DNA of 64,000 bases from Oxyruncus cristatus (Eukaryota > Chordata > Aves > Passeriformes > Cotingidae): assembly GCA_013399855.1 (NCBI GenBank), contig VXAY01001095.1, positions 122,380 through 186,379 on the forward strand, in the 5' to 3' direction. The notes under the pieces were generated by a model. That model saw nothing but the letters and a program-made list of their open reading frames with translations. It was not told where the DNA came from and did no database searches. The first letter of the stretch is position 1. Every line of letters begins with the position of its first letter. Shown here piece by piece: positions 1 to 13,252 of the stretch. A program made the position numbers and the translations under genes.

Positions 1-3000
1 TACAGTGTGTGGGATCTTCCCTACAGCCCTGTACCTGCAGGCTTAGATTTCATCCCTTTGGTTTTGGGAAAGCTTGGCTCTCACCTTTCTTCATAACACA
101 TTTAAGCCATCACATCTCACAAACTTTTCTGGAAGCAATTTGTACTCGGATGGCGTAGGACACGAAATGGAAAGAGGCTGGATGTCTGTGTAATCCTAAA
201 GCTGATTACTAATTCGTCACCCACATATCAGGTATCCCAGAATCATTAATCACTGAGAGTGGTACATGACAGCTTCAGAGCTTTTATAAAAGGAAAGATG
301 GAAGTACTTTTGCAGAGAACTGTAGGAGTTTATTTTTCTTCCAGCAAATTTTCCCCCTGTAAAATTGGTTCTGAATTTATCACCCACGCACGCTTTCATG
401 AATTCTAGTAACATTTTACATTTATTGGCATTAGGTTGAGGATAAGTTGGCTTTGTTTCTCCTCCCCTCTACCCCTGAGGAGTTATTCTGTCCACAAGAA
501 GTAACGGGCAGAAATGTTGAGCAATGAGGATTGAAAGTTTAGCTGCTTATCTAGGAAAACAGGGCATGCCTGAAGTCATGGCAATGAAATCAGCACAGAA
601 AGCACACTTCCTCCTGAGCCAACGCTGAACCACTGTTCTCTTCTGCTTCTCTGTGAAGCTGGAAAGGAAATATGTTAGCCAGCCTTTTCTGAACTTCCAA
701 AATGGCCATTTCTGTTGCCTCTGCTGTCTTTCTGAGCAGTGAGCAGGCCCAGCAGCACCAGTAGGTAGCCCGGCTGTTTCTGGCTGTGTGGAACTAAGCT
801 TGCCCATAGTCTGCCTTGTGTGAGACCTGGTAGGGTCTTGGTATCCCCCATTCTCTGTGTTGGCTAATACAGATGAATGGAACGGAACTTGAACATTACA
901 AGTTCAAAACCTTCATGTCTTTCAATTTTCATAAATCCATCTCCACACCTTTTGCACTGATCTGCAAGCTTATGCTTTTCAGGCAGACTAGCACTCCCCC
1001 TGTGCTCCTGTTCCTGCCTACTGCTGTTTTCCTGGGTATTGTGCTGCCAGAGCTGGACTCTTCCTGCTTTTAGCTAACAAATCCTTTCAGACGCCAAAAC
1101 AAACCTCCCCTGGGCTCCTGTGTACTCCTCCCAAGACCACTTAGTGTGCTTTCCAGGTACTGTGCCACTGTGTGTGCAGAATAAGCCTGCCCCATCTCAT
1201 CCCTTCCAGCTGCCACATCCTCCATGACTCCAGAGGCAAACTCCAGGCCTCTATGGTTTTCACCCCTACACAAACGTTTCCTTTTATCCCAGCCTCACTT
1301 TATTAAGGCAATACTGCCTGTATTGGCTATGCAGTATAGCCCAGTGTTGCACCGTCTGCCTTTGAGTGGAGCAAGCAATGCCCCAAGAGGCTGACTTACA
1401 GCTATGTGATAGACATGTTTGGAAAATTTCATTTTATTACCATCATGGCTTTTGTATGTTTGAAAATTGGATTTAAAGTATTTTTCCTCAGCAGTCATGG
1501 TGATGCCATTCAAATCATAAGTAGAAGCAGTAAGCCACCTGACTTACAGAGTCGCAGAATTCAAATGAAACCATGAATTGCTGAGGGAAATCTTGAGACT
1601 GAAACATTTTTAGTATCTTATAAATATCTGTTTAACAGAACTTGTCTTCATTGTGCACCCACAGTCTTAAACTGTAGGCAAACATTAACAACCAGTCTTA
1701 AAATCTCTGTGTTCAAACAGTGCCTTGGCTGCAAGTATTTTCTCAGTGAAAAAATACAGTCTTTTCTTTATAGAAGGTTCAATTAGATTAATGGGCCTTT
1801 CCAGTCAAAAAATCTATAAAGCTGTTCTTCTCCATTACTTGTCTTTGAAGAATTTTTTGATAGAGTTTTCTTCAAGCTGGACAGGCTTTTCTAGCACGTG
1901 ACTGAAATGTGGCAGTGGTAAGGGAGCAGAAGCTGATCTAGGGATGACTGACAAGGACATCTGCAGCACATCTGGCACGTGTGGATGCAGCAGATCAGAA
2001 GAGCCTGCTCGGGGAAGTCCATGCATGTACCTACACTAGACAGTCCTCTGGCAGGTCTGCACCAGAACAGTGCTCTCCACTGCTATAGCATTTTTTCTCT
2101 ATGACATCCCAGATGAACAGGGAAATTTCCTTTCAGAAAAATTCCTGCAAAGCTATAGCATTGCAGTCTTTTGGCTTCCTCCTTTAAAGAACCTGTGTGA
2201 CACTTGACAATGGCCATAAACACCAGCTCTTTAGGGAGTCTCCTGTGCACTGTATATCAATACAGGATTTTCATGGCAGGATATAGATGTCCTATTAAAA
2301 CTCACAGAAGTAAACCCACACAAATGCTAAAAAAAGTTTATTTACATGGACCAAAAATCTCCATCACAATTTCTGTCAGTTCTATGAAGCTACATTTGGG
2401 ATTATTTTGGTCTACTACAATTATTTTCTCATCTGAATACATCATAAAATCTCTTTATAGAGATAAATTAAATAGGGAAGAGCAGCATCAAAATTATTTA
2501 CTACAAATTATGAAATAAAACAAGATAGCAAAGTAATCTCTGCACAGATGAACCACTAAAATATAATTAGTGAGACTCTGCAAAAGATGAAATATACCTG
2601 AAATAGCTTTAACATGTCTTGAACGAGATATGATCTTCAGCATACTTTTAAAATCCCTGTTCGGCTCAACCAAAAAAAGGCAAGGCAAGGCAAGGCAAGG
2701 CAAGGTAAGGCAAGGCAAGGCAAGGCAAGGCAAAAGAAAAGAGAGCACATCAGAGAGATGGATCTATATGAATGGAAAGCACAGAATATTACTAATAGGA
2801 TCAGGAACCTTTCTATTATAGGCTGCTAGTCTGAAGTCAGTCCAATAGCACTGTACCCTGAAGCACTGCTATTTCATATTTCAGATCAGATGATGAAGGA
2901 TGGATGACCAGATGGAAGGAAGGAATTGGAAGTCCAGGACTTAAAAACCTGATTGCCTAAGTTAGGCTGCCAAAACAATGACCTTATTTTCAAGTCATGA

Positions 3001-4405
3001 ATCACTGCCAGTCTTACTGAATGGGGCTCCTACCACTTCTCTGCAAACTCACTAAAATGGATTTGATTTAAATTGCCTACTTACAAAAGCAGACAATAAC
3101 TTAAAGCTGTATTGTCCCTTTGAACTCTGAATAAGAAATAAAGACTAATTCCAACACCTGTAACTCTGTGCATCTCCACATCCACTCCTTGAACTCCCAA
3201 TGACATCATCAGCATGGCAAACTAACTAATATGCCCCTCCCACCCACTAGAACTTTACCAGAAGTTTATCAAAGTAATTTACATTTAAAAAGCACAACAG
3301 AAAAAAAGAAAGAGGGTCTTATGATACATCCTCAAGTTAAAGTTTGTTTAAATTGGACCTGTAAGCGGAGGCTGATCTCACCTGTCAAGATGACACACAG
3401 GAAACAGAAATCAAGTCACAGGATGGAGATATATTGAATGTTACAGACCAAAATGAACATGCTTGAATTGCAAATAAGAAACCAAGTGGACAACAGAGAA
3501 CAGTAAGAGCTACACAAGCCTTATGTGTCTCATACAACTAATCAAACATTCCTCCTTATTTTATTACTGGCTGGTGCTCACATAAACTCCTCAGTTTGGC
3601 CCAATAAGGGAAAGTGACTGCAATCCAGTTTGGGATGGAGGTGGCATGAGTGTATGCAATGAGAACCCACAACAGTTAATAAATGCTTTAGTTCCCTGGC
3701 TAAACAAAGACAGGATCTCTTGCCACAGCCATTACTTGAGACATAAGTCACTGGGGAATTCAAGAGCACATCTGGGTGCCGAACTCATCACAGAACAGCC
3801 ACACGCTCCTTCAGCCGAGAGATCGCACATGGGCCAGGAAGATCTCTCACGACACCTTCATCAGCCAATTCCACCTGCCTCGTGCTGCAGGAGCACTACC
3901 AGCTTTCCCCTCCCATAGCCTGGCTCCAGGAATGCACAGCATTTACCTCCCAGCCTCCCGACAGAGACTGTGTTACAAAGCTGCGTGCCACCCCACCAAA
4001 CGACATTGCTGTTTAAAACACACCACTGCTCCCTCTGCTGAGCTCTGCCCTGTTCATAGACAGTCATGCTAGACTAGAAATGTATGGATAATCAACCCAT
4101 AATGCCAGACTGATGTGCTACAAGTAGACACGCAGCAGCATGATGCCTTAAGTCTGACTGGTATCAAAATGTGCCAGCTGAGAGGGCCAAAACAGTATCA
4201 GAATTGGTTTTCATAGAAAAGGCCATTACCAGCAACCAAGGAAAGCCAGTTGCTGTATCTGTCCCACACCTGTAACCATACTGAGTGAGCTCAGAAGAAA
4301 AAAAACAACCAATTATCCCAGAAAGGGTGTTTGAAGATTAATGTTTTCACAGCATTCTGCAAATGCAAGGATTTACGGACTATATATCACAACAAAAGTA
4401 CTCAC
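1..4405. other. Intron downstream of exon w13 (partial)
   Basis: I searched this stretch on the minus strand for the rest of the C2 domain and the stop codon and found neither, so the next exon lies beyond the left edge. It contains one pentanucleotide array (2678-2733). The rest looks unique. Confidence 0.6.
2678..2733. repeat. (AAGGC)n pentanucleotide microsatellite
   Basis: About eleven units of caagg/aaggc in tandem on the plus strand, with one interruption (caaggt at about 2701-2706). The array is flanked by A-rich sequence (caaaaaaagg and caaaagaaaag), as if grown from an A-rich tract. The open frames across it on both strands are artefacts of the repeat. Confidence 0.93.
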
Positions 4406-4500
4406 AATGTTCCTCATGTGTTTCAACATTATTGTCAGGCGTGTGTTCTCGAAGGATATCACTAACTGTACTCCAGGCTTATGACCAGTTGACTGAGGAT
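4406..4500 (-). CDS. PIK3C2G: PIK3C2G exon w13: start of C-terminal C2 domain
   Basis: This 95-nt exon has two bases (AT) completing an aspartate, then 31 codons (fragment residues 530-560), ending phase 0 at a gtgagt donor. The acceptor is ggccttttttag. It opens PQSTGHKPGVQLVISFENTR and ends LTIMLKHMRNI. Human has KPKVQLVISYEDVKLTILVKHMKNI. This is the first beta strands of the C-terminal C2 domain, which contributes to membrane or protein contacts in class II PI3Ks. It is the last exon in the window. The remaining roughly 90 residues of the C2 domain, including the human segment that follows MKNI, were not found between here and base 1. Confidence 0.93.
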
Positions 4501-6529
4501 CTAAAAAAGGCCAGATAGTTTGATTTTTTAGTTAACAGCTCAGAGGAAGTAGATCTGTAAAATACTGAAGTACACAAAAACTAGTATATAAAAAGAACCT
4601 ATTCCATGTTTAAATCAGGGATGAAATTAGGACACAGACGAGGAGTGTGATGGAAGACAGCGGTCTGACATGCAGCACTCATTTTCTTTCCTGCTTATGA
4701 ACTGACAGTAAGATTTTTTGTTTTCTAATTGCCATCAATCTGAAATTCAGTGGGAAATTTATGCTTGAGTGACAAATAATTGGGGTGGGTTTTTTTGGCA
4801 GTCATTGATGACACTATTCACTATTGATGCAATTCTTGTCTGGTTAAAAACACTGGATTTTTTTTTTTCCCGGTTCCCAACAGAACGGAAAAAAAAAAAA
4901 AGGAAAGAAAAAAGAGCAAGTTTCCAGATTAGTTCCAAAACAAATTAGAGAAACAATATCTACATCCATCATATATAAATTCTCCCTTCCTCATTCTGTG
5001 CTTTTACTGTTCCAGGCAGTTTTTCATGCAACCCATTGCCTTCATAGATTTTTCTACTAAAATGCACTTTAAGAGCTTGATTCCTCTCCCACTGAAAAAA
5101 AACATTTTTCATTTTCCAGGCCAGAAGGATCAGTCTCATAATGCAGAAGAAATGACTAAGCATGTACTGTTCCATCTTTCTGCTGGAGGCACTGAGCCAG
5201 CTGTCCTCACTGCCAAAAAGGTGTGTCCTTGAAGCTGGGTAGGTAAGGTGGTTTACCTGCCCTGCAGAGACAGGAAAGAAAATACAGGTGCCTTTTACCA
5301 CATAACCAGGTAACGGTGAACACAACCCCTCCTCAATATCTATCTGACCTTCTTATTTGGCACTGTTTTGCCTGAGCAGGGTGAGCATGATCCATTCTGC
5401 ACCACCTGGTCTGAGACCTGGGGTTCTCCCAACGTGGTCACAATCAAAAATAGTCCAGATACTGCCTGTGTGAAGTAGCCCGGTTTTACTTATGCAAACA
5501 GGGCTTCACTTCATTAGACCAAAGCTGTATTACAACCAGTATTATGTATTCACGGCACTTGAAAAAGTAAGAACTCAGTCCTGCTAACCTTATGATAAAA
5601 CAGTGATGTCTCATGAGCTGGGCTCTGTTCTCCTGCCTCCCCATTAAAGAAGTAGCTGAGCTTGAGATGTCAGTCAGAGAAGTCCTGTTCCCCTGCATGC
5701 ACCTTGGGATCTGTCACTGACACACCACCCTTAAACCCACCACAGGGTGAGATAATGACATGAGACAAGACAATATGGTATCAATTAATTCTTTAAATGG
5801 AAAAATATCTTCTAAGAAGCAGAAGGAGTGAGAAAGGATGATGAAAATGAAAGAACAACCATCACGCACGAGGGTTATGCACTGTCAACAAGAGGCTTTT
5901 CAGGGAGCATCAGGACTGTTGACCCTCAGTAGCAGGCAAGGTTCTCTCATCTCCCTTCCAGCCTCAGCAGACACCTTTGCACTCTCTGTCGCACTCTTGC
6001 TCTCTCTTTCCCACATGTGCACCAGAGCTCTCACAGCCAGCATTGTGAGAGCAAGAAATCCAACTCCCCCTCCTCAGCCTCTCCTCTCAGAGGGGAACTT
6101 ACAATGAATAAGCCACACTGGCTATATTTTTCCGAAGAAACCAACCGTGTAACCTCTGGAGTGAACAGAGGCTAAAACAACTGCTAAGCAGACAGAATGA
6201 CAGTGGTGTCATATACTACTGACAGCCAGAGCACCAGTGCAATTGCCATTTATCTTAAGGGAGGGAATTAAAATAAATTAAAAATAAAACAGTATGTACA
6301 TGCAACTGCCATAATATAATTTTTCCAGGCAGCCTGGATATGAACACTTCTGAGTTTCTGATGTTTGGAATGGAATTTGAGAATATGAATCCATCTCCAA
6401 TTTCTTCCCTTTAGAGATCATAAAAATACATTTTTAATCACATCCTAATTAAAGAAGGGCCTGAAACACTCTTGAAGAATTGAAATCTTACAAAGAAATC
6501 ACTAAGCTGGGACTTAGAACACTGAGTTG

Positions 6530-6612
6530 CAGCTCTTCATTTGTTATTCTCCCTTATGAACCTTGACGAATCACTTGGCAAGACTGTACCTTGTTTCATT
6601 TCTTGAGGTATG
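6530..6612 (+). repeat. MIR-like SINE remnant
   Basis: The stretch 'gaaccttgacgaatcacttg' followed by 'taccttgtttcatttcttga' and 'ggtatgcaaataag' parallels MIR 'tgaccttgggcaagtcactt', 'cctcagtttcctcatctg'. Confidence 0.45.
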
Positions 6613-7439
6613 CAAATAAGAACAGGAAGGGATAGGGAATGAAAACTTCAGGAACCACACAATCCTGAGTTTTTTCCAGGGTAAGAAGAAGCCCATAAAA
6701 ATCAGTTCATCCCCTCTTCATGCAAAACCACTCTACCATTTTTTTTAAGATGTGAGACCTTTTGCCTTTAAGTTGCAACAGGAAATGTAGAATCCAAGAC
6801 CATTACACACAGCATAACACAAGGGGAATTGTGTTTTAGCGTGAGGGCACTTGGGGCTCCGTTAATTTGTGAATTGCAGTGACTCACCCTCAGCAGTTAA
6901 GCATTTCAGAGGCTAAATTACATCATCAGTATCCATCTGATCCCTGTGCCTTGCCCCTCCTACCAGCACTACCAGTGCCTTTTTTTGCATTACTTAAGTT
7001 TTACAGTGTGGTGCTTACATCCAGTCAAGGAATTTCTCCGTGGGAATTGGCCATTTTTTTTTTTCTTTTTTTTAAATAACAAATGTAAATAAGTTACTAA
7101 CCAAGCTGAAATTCATGAAAAACATGGGAGGGGAAAATACATTTCTGGTTGAATATGTAAAATGAAGTCTGAAACAGACTCTATGGGATGACTACTGCTA
7201 AAATATTTGCTCTCACTATGTGATAAATAGAGCAGGAAGAGAAAGAAAAAAAAAGAGAGCATGGAAAATCTCATAAACATGGAAGAAACATCTATCATTT
7301 ATATTTCATAATAAAAATGAGTTAGTCTTAGCTGGTATATTTTAGGTTTTCCCACACTCAGTGCTAAATCATCACCCCCAGGTGATTTTAGCTTCAAATG
7401 ACAATAGAATACACATACAATAATTACTTCCAATCTATC

Positions 7440-7512
7440 CAGTTTGGGCAGATGGACTTGAACTCAGGCCCTGCATTTTTAGGAAGTGTCATGCTCTACT
7501 TGCACTCCATTA
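7440..7512 (-). repeat. MIR-like SINE remnant
   Basis: The stretch 'cttgaactcaggccctgcat', then 'gaagtgtcatgctctacttg', 'cactccatta' matches the antisense MIR end 'ttcgaacccaggtctgtctg', 'aagcccatgctctttccact', 'ccacta'. Confidence 0.48.
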
Positions 7513-10500
7513 TAGACAAAGACCAAGTGCTGGTCTGTTGTGGATACAGGACAAAGCTGCAATGACTACAGCTGAAGTAAGATTTCCCTCCCAGGGATTG
7601 ATTCTTCACGCACTGGTGTCAATGCAAAAGCTGTCAAATACCAAATGAGAACCCCAAAAAACTCAAACACTCTGCCAGTTTACAATCTCTTATCAAGGAA
7701 CATAAACATGAGAAAACTGTGTGTCCTTTCATCTTTTCAAATGACAAAATGAAGGCAATTAGCTTTCAGATTTCTACTGAAGGTAAAATGATTTTCACAG
7801 TGGTCAAGGATGCATTTGTTTTCTTTACCTAGATGGTCTTTTCTAGCATGTTGGAGAACTACCAGCTCCACATTCTATCATTTGTGCAATGTTTTCATTA
7901 GCAGCATTTTAAAATAAGCTCTGCATTACATTTTGCACAATGCATGAGGAATGTAAACAGTCAGGAAGATGCTACTGACAAAATCAATAGGGAAACTATA
8001 ATTTAATAATACATTGCATTTCACACGTGAACTGCAAAGCAATGTGGAAAAACTAATTAACTAAGTGTCAATGCACTTCCATGGGGGAGCTCAGTATTAT
8101 TCTGTATTCTGCACTCTCAGATTTTTCTTAGACCTTTCTTCTTGGTGACAGCCTGTTTTGACATCTGGCGTCAAAGAGTACTGGAACCTGTTCGGTTTTC
8201 CAGGACTATGGTTGAACGCCCCAAGCCAACCATCTGCCTGCTTTTGCTAGGCTTATGAGCCTCCAATGTATCTGACTTCATACAGTTAGCTGTAAATACA
8301 TTGACTATCTCAGGGGTTTGGTTCTCCAAGCCAACCAGAGGTGCTTATGGCCAGCAAAAGAGTCTAAATGCGACTACATCAGGAATGCAACTTGTGGCAA
8401 AAGCTTTACATCAAGAATGAGCAACTTCGGAAGATCAAAACACTTTGTAACGTGAGCAAAGCAGCCTGTTTTCCTCAGGGACTGCTCATGAGGACTGTGA
8501 TTCTCCATGGAGAGGAATACCATATTAAAGTCCTCTTGGAAAGCTTGGATCTTCCTTTAGAAGGACACGGAGCCTGTCCCTCTTGTGTGCTAAAAGGACA
8601 GAAGCCATAGGAATGCATGGAGCAGTAACTACACATCAGAACTGGGCCTGGTCCTGGGCTGGACAATGTTATAACCCACAGCAAAACCAATACAGTCTGA
8701 ATTATCAATGTCTTCAGGAGATATAAACTCAAAGAGAAAAATAAACAAGATTGATATAAAAATGTTTTTGATGTATTTTCTCCTTCCTTTTCTTAAAAGG
8801 CCCTTTATAAAAGGCTGTCTGTGAAATCATTCCTGATATCTGCTCTATCTGCTCTCACTGCCTTGTAGTGAGCTTGGTATAATGAAATGTTGACAATATT
8901 CAGTATAATTCAGAATTCACCACACTGGGAGCACTGATTCAGTATTCATGTCAAAATAAATTTAGCACTGATTTCTAATCTCTTCATCACTAGGAGCACA
9001 GTACAAATTCATAAATTTTAATTTTTATTTTACTTTTACTTCCTAGGTGTAATTACCTACAACATTTATAAACTAAAGCAGTGTAAGAGAAAGATGCTGA
9101 TTTGATCAAAATTCATAAACTGATCCTACTGGGCGTTAATTTTAGTTTATATTGATTCTAACTAAGAGACAGATTATTTGCTTGCATAAAGGCTAAGAGA
9201 GAAATCATCCCATCCATGCAAAGCTACAGCCCATATTAAACCTGAGTTATTTTTCAAACCAGACAAATATTAAGACCCTTATAACCTTGGAAAGCAATGA
9301 TATTTGTGGGGAAAGAACATACTTTTTTTTCATGGTAATTACCTCTCTCTGGCAGGCTCTGTGAACTTAATTCCTCCCAAGACTGACTCTGGTATTACTG
9401 CAGAGTTTACTTTTAAATCAAGACTTTCTGGGCACCCTCAGCAAGCAAGAGCCTCCAGGGCCACTGTGCTCTTCCCTTGTTTGCTACCTGGCAGCTTGGC
9501 ATGATCAGCCTCCTCCTGCCTTAGCTGGACTTGAGTCTTCTCTGGACAATAACTGTAGGCAAATTTCCTGCCGCAAAGATTTCAGTGAGCTCAGCTCAAA
9601 GATTTCAGTGGCAGCAGCCTAACTCTAACAACCAGGCAAAGAATAGACAAACATATGAAAATAATTTTTCAAGTGGGTGATTAGCACAAGTATGGCAGGT
9701 GTTCTTCTGATAGCTGAGGTAGCTCATTTACAGCTGAGCTCACCTTCTTCCACAATTCACTAAAACTGACTTTCAACCCTTCCTTGCTGACCACAAGTGG
9801 TGCAGTATCCAGAGCAACTCGGCCCATGCTTCTCGTTCTCTGTTTTTACAAGGTCTAAGCTCATTGGGTCCTAATTTGGACCTTGTGTGCTACTGGCATT
9901 CTATCTACATATTTTAATAAACGATAGTGAGCAATTTTCTGGACTAAAGGGAGTGAGTTTTTTTTTGTGGTTTGGGTTTTGCTTGTTATTTTCTCCCGTA
10001 TTAAACAAAGATTTTGCCCTGATTCTAGAACTGAAGTGTCCAAACTTTAAAAGGCAGAGTTTTCAAAAGGAAAAACCCAATCCCCCTGTAATCATGCTGC
10101 TCGAGGCCAGAGTTACATTTATCTTCTTCGACCAGGATGTAACCCTCACCTCCACTGGCTGTATAGTGAACGAGCAGATTGGGTTACCTGTCACATAGCT
10201 TTCATCAAACACCCACTAAGCACATTTTTGCCTCTGTTTCTTCATTCTCTTCCCTGATTTTGCTGTCACTGGCAACAAAAATGAATGGTTTATCCTTCAG
10301 ACTCTATCAGCTCAGGATACCACAGGAGGAATTACGAGGCTACAAGTTATTTCTCAGCTTTATTACAGACTCAGTCCGTGCTTTTGCATAAGACTTTTAC
10401 ACACAGATTCTCTGTAATAATTAGGCAGCTAAATATTGGTGAAATGTCAAAATTCTTCCAAAGATCAGGGACTTCAACTCCCTTGTGCCTCAGCTCACTC

Positions 10501-11735
10501 TCGCATCTGTATATCTTTGGTTAAAGACGTCTACAGAGAGATGTAGCCCACCATGGACCCAGACTACATGTTACATTTAAACTCTGGTTTGGATTTTATG
10601 TGACAAGATTTAGTCTTTTATGTCCTTAACACCTAGGACATCTTTGCATTATCTCCTTAATCCTTTGTAAAACTTAGTGCAACCATTAGTAATTTTCAAT
10701 AGTCATAATGGGTTTAATATGATAATGGCATGCCCTAATCAAATAAACTCTACACATGGGGAATCTTCCAAAGGTTGAGAAGACAAAATTGAATTTATTT
10801 TGTTCTGATGGATTAAAAAAAATGGTCCTAGAAAAAGAGATATTGAAACCTCGGTCTGCAGAGGGATTAAATTAACTTAATGGACATGCAAACTAAATAT
10901 GCAGAGATACTCGCACTCCTTTCTGAAATGTGGAAAACTGGTGATCTTGGAAACTATCCTATCACTTGGAGCACATAACAACCAGGTGAATTGTTGTGGT
11001 GCAGAGCGCAGCTGCAGACATCTTTATGAGATTTTATTTTGCCTAAAACTGACTACAGAAGATTCTTTCAGTGCAGAACCAAGGCAATGGAAGACAATAA
11101 ACATTCACAGTTTACTTTTTTATGGTTTATGCTTTGGCTCTTAATGCTGTAATGTCAGAAATTAGATTAAATTAGGTGCTGGACAGAAGAGGAAAATGGG
11201 TTAAGTGTTTAGATAGGCTAAGGGAACAGTGCAGCATCTCATTTCGGAAGGAGTGAATTACCACTGTCGGTAATTACGTATGCCTAAGCATTAGCATAAT
11301 GTTCTGTTATTTACCTGCTCCACTCATTGTGAAAATTACCTTAGAAGTCACCCCTGATTTTCTTCGCTTGTGCAAGCACACATTGTGCTTTGTCATGACT
11401 CACATCCTTTCCTCCGAATTCTTCTAGGAATATTTTGTTTTGTAGAACAAGAAACCTGCCACAGTTTGTGTAAATAAACTTTTGTTTTGCATACAGGCAT
11501 GTTTATTCAAAAAGAAATGAAGCAAGGATGAGGGGAATATGTAAAAGCTACAGGTGACACTAGTAACACATTTTCAGAGACCTTGAGAAATCAGGAATTA
11601 TTTGTTGGTATCTTTATGTCCTAAAAAAAAATAAATAAAGGCACCTAAACACTTTAGACTCACCTTTGCATTACTGTACTTAATATTATTAAAGAAGTCC
11701 TTCTTATTAAAAAAAAAGATTGGTAATCAACATAC

Positions 11736-11811
11736 CTAAGGTTATAGATGATGAATCTTCTGCCAAGGTATTTTTGGACCAATTCAGGAAGAAGCTGAGT
11801 ACAAGCTCATT
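11736..11811 (-). CDS. PIK3C2G: PIK3C2G exon w12: end of PX domain
   Basis: This is the shortest exon: 76 nt, with 25 codons (fragment residues 504-528) plus one base of an aspartate. The acceptor is tgtctttcag and the donor gtatgt. It opens NELVLSFFLNWSKNTLAEDS and ends SSITL. Human reads SDCVLSFFLSEAVQQTVEES at the same point, so VLSFFL (the last PX helix) is kept and the following linker has diverged. It was found by matching the human order within an 8.5-kb gap. Its splice sites and phase (0 in, 1 out) fit both neighbours. Confidence 0.9.
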
Positions 11812-13168
11812 CTGAAAGACAATAAAAATACTGTAGGTAATATCATATGTTGTGCTCTGTGCCTTAAATTATTCCCCTCAAAGAAGACTGCTGTTAATTT
11901 TTTAATATATATATTAGAGTTAGCAATAAAAGTTTGAATTATGGGCAATCATAATGACTTCTACCCAGGCACTAGGAAGATGATGGTGCCCGTTATCACT
12001 CTCCCAGGGATGCTGCACTGGTGCCTACCTGGCCCCTACCTGTCAACACACTTGCAGACAGCAGTGTGCTGTATGGGCCATGGGTCTGCACTCTTGCTTG
12101 ATCTCCAGTAGCTCAAAATTTTTATCAGTAGTTGCAACTGCTTTTCCAGAGCAGCCCATCTGTGAAACAAACACAGGAGCCCATCTTTGCTGCATCCTGT
12201 GTAGTCAGCACGAACTCGCCCTTGGCACGGGACTGACCCCAAGCATCTGACCTCGTGTGGGCCTCCCCGAGGCTTAGATATTGTGTAAACCTTTCTCACG
12301 TGGCAGCTTAATGGACACTCATACTGAAAAGCTCCATACAGAGTTAAATCCTACCAGAAACCCACAGGGAGTGAAAGGAATGATCATATTTCACCATCCT
12401 ATTTAAAAGAGTAATCCACCTTATGTACTGCACTATAACTTTTATTTTTATGTACTGACCTGTGCTGCTCTAGTGAACATAGATAACAGGTAGTTACATT
12501 CAGCTGTAGGGAATTAAAACAATAAACCAAATCCCCAGATTTGAGTTTTGTGCCAGGCAATAAAAATGTGAATTCTGAAATGGACTCTTATGACTCTGAA
12601 TCAAAGGTGGACAGTAATTGCATTTTATTAGCTTTTCCATAAAGCTGTGTATCAGAATGGCCATTCTTTAGGATGGTTAGAATTGCTACATTCATGCTGA
12701 TGTTACTTGGACTGACAATGTAATGAATGGGTAGAACAAGAGACTTTTCAGATTCTAGCATTAAAATGTCACCACTGTTTTTTTCCAGTCTGCGGAAAAT
12801 AATGTGTCTCTTATTGGGAAGATGTACTTCATGTAGCATTTGTGTTGTTTCAGTTTGACAAGATGTGGTGTAATTTGTGCAAGGAAAGAAAGAAAAGGAA
12901 GAGGGTACTGATAAATGCAGCTGGGGAGGAGTTAACGTGGTTACAGCAGACAGAGGAACAAGATGTGTATGTTCATTGTACAGATAAGATTTAGCAATCA
13001 GGATTTACTTTAACAGTTGCCTTTTATTTTTCATTCTACTGTTTGGAGTTTTTCCTCCCACTCTGATATTTTCTTTAAAAGAAAAATCAGGGGGAAAAAA
13101 CAGGAGAAACCAACAGAATTGTTTTCCTTGAATTGAACAACAAATCCTTAAGCTATTAGCTGTGGACT

Positions 13169-13252
13169 GCCCATACACCTGCCTGTCTGAGCATGACTAA
13201 TTATTCTCTCATTTGATAAAGACAGCTTACAGGGGAAAGCCCATACACCTGC
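13169..13252. repeat. 14-bp direct repeat, 70-bp spacing
   Basis: gcccatacacctgc occurs at 13169-13182 and again at 13239-13252. Only the 14-mer is shared clearly. No function is evident. Confidence 0.75.

Larger units (their letters stand above)
4501..11735. other. Intron w12-w13 (7.2 kb)
   Basis: This intron contains two tentative MIR-like remnants (6530-6612, 7440-7512) and a 23-bp-period duplication of caaagatttcagtg (9574 and 9597). No other coding exon, RNA gene or clear transposon was recognised. Confidence 0.55.

Noticed and set aside
1835..2026. Minus-strand frame with EENSIKKFF, similar to the kinase string KENTIKKWF
   Set aside because: The true counterpart is in w5 at 53035-53171. 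The similarity covers only a few residues, and the location is out of order.
2494..2821. Open frames with repeated SLPCLALPCL / KARQGK strings
   Set aside because: These are translations of the AAGGC microsatellite on the two strands.
8368..8610. 80-codon plus-strand frame
   Set aside because: No recognisable domain and no splice or promoter support. The length is expected by chance in 64 kb.
12588..12839. 83-codon minus-strand frame considered as an extra PIK3C2G exon
   Set aside because: It falls between w11 and w12, which join directly in phase and in human order. The translation has no match to the kinase.
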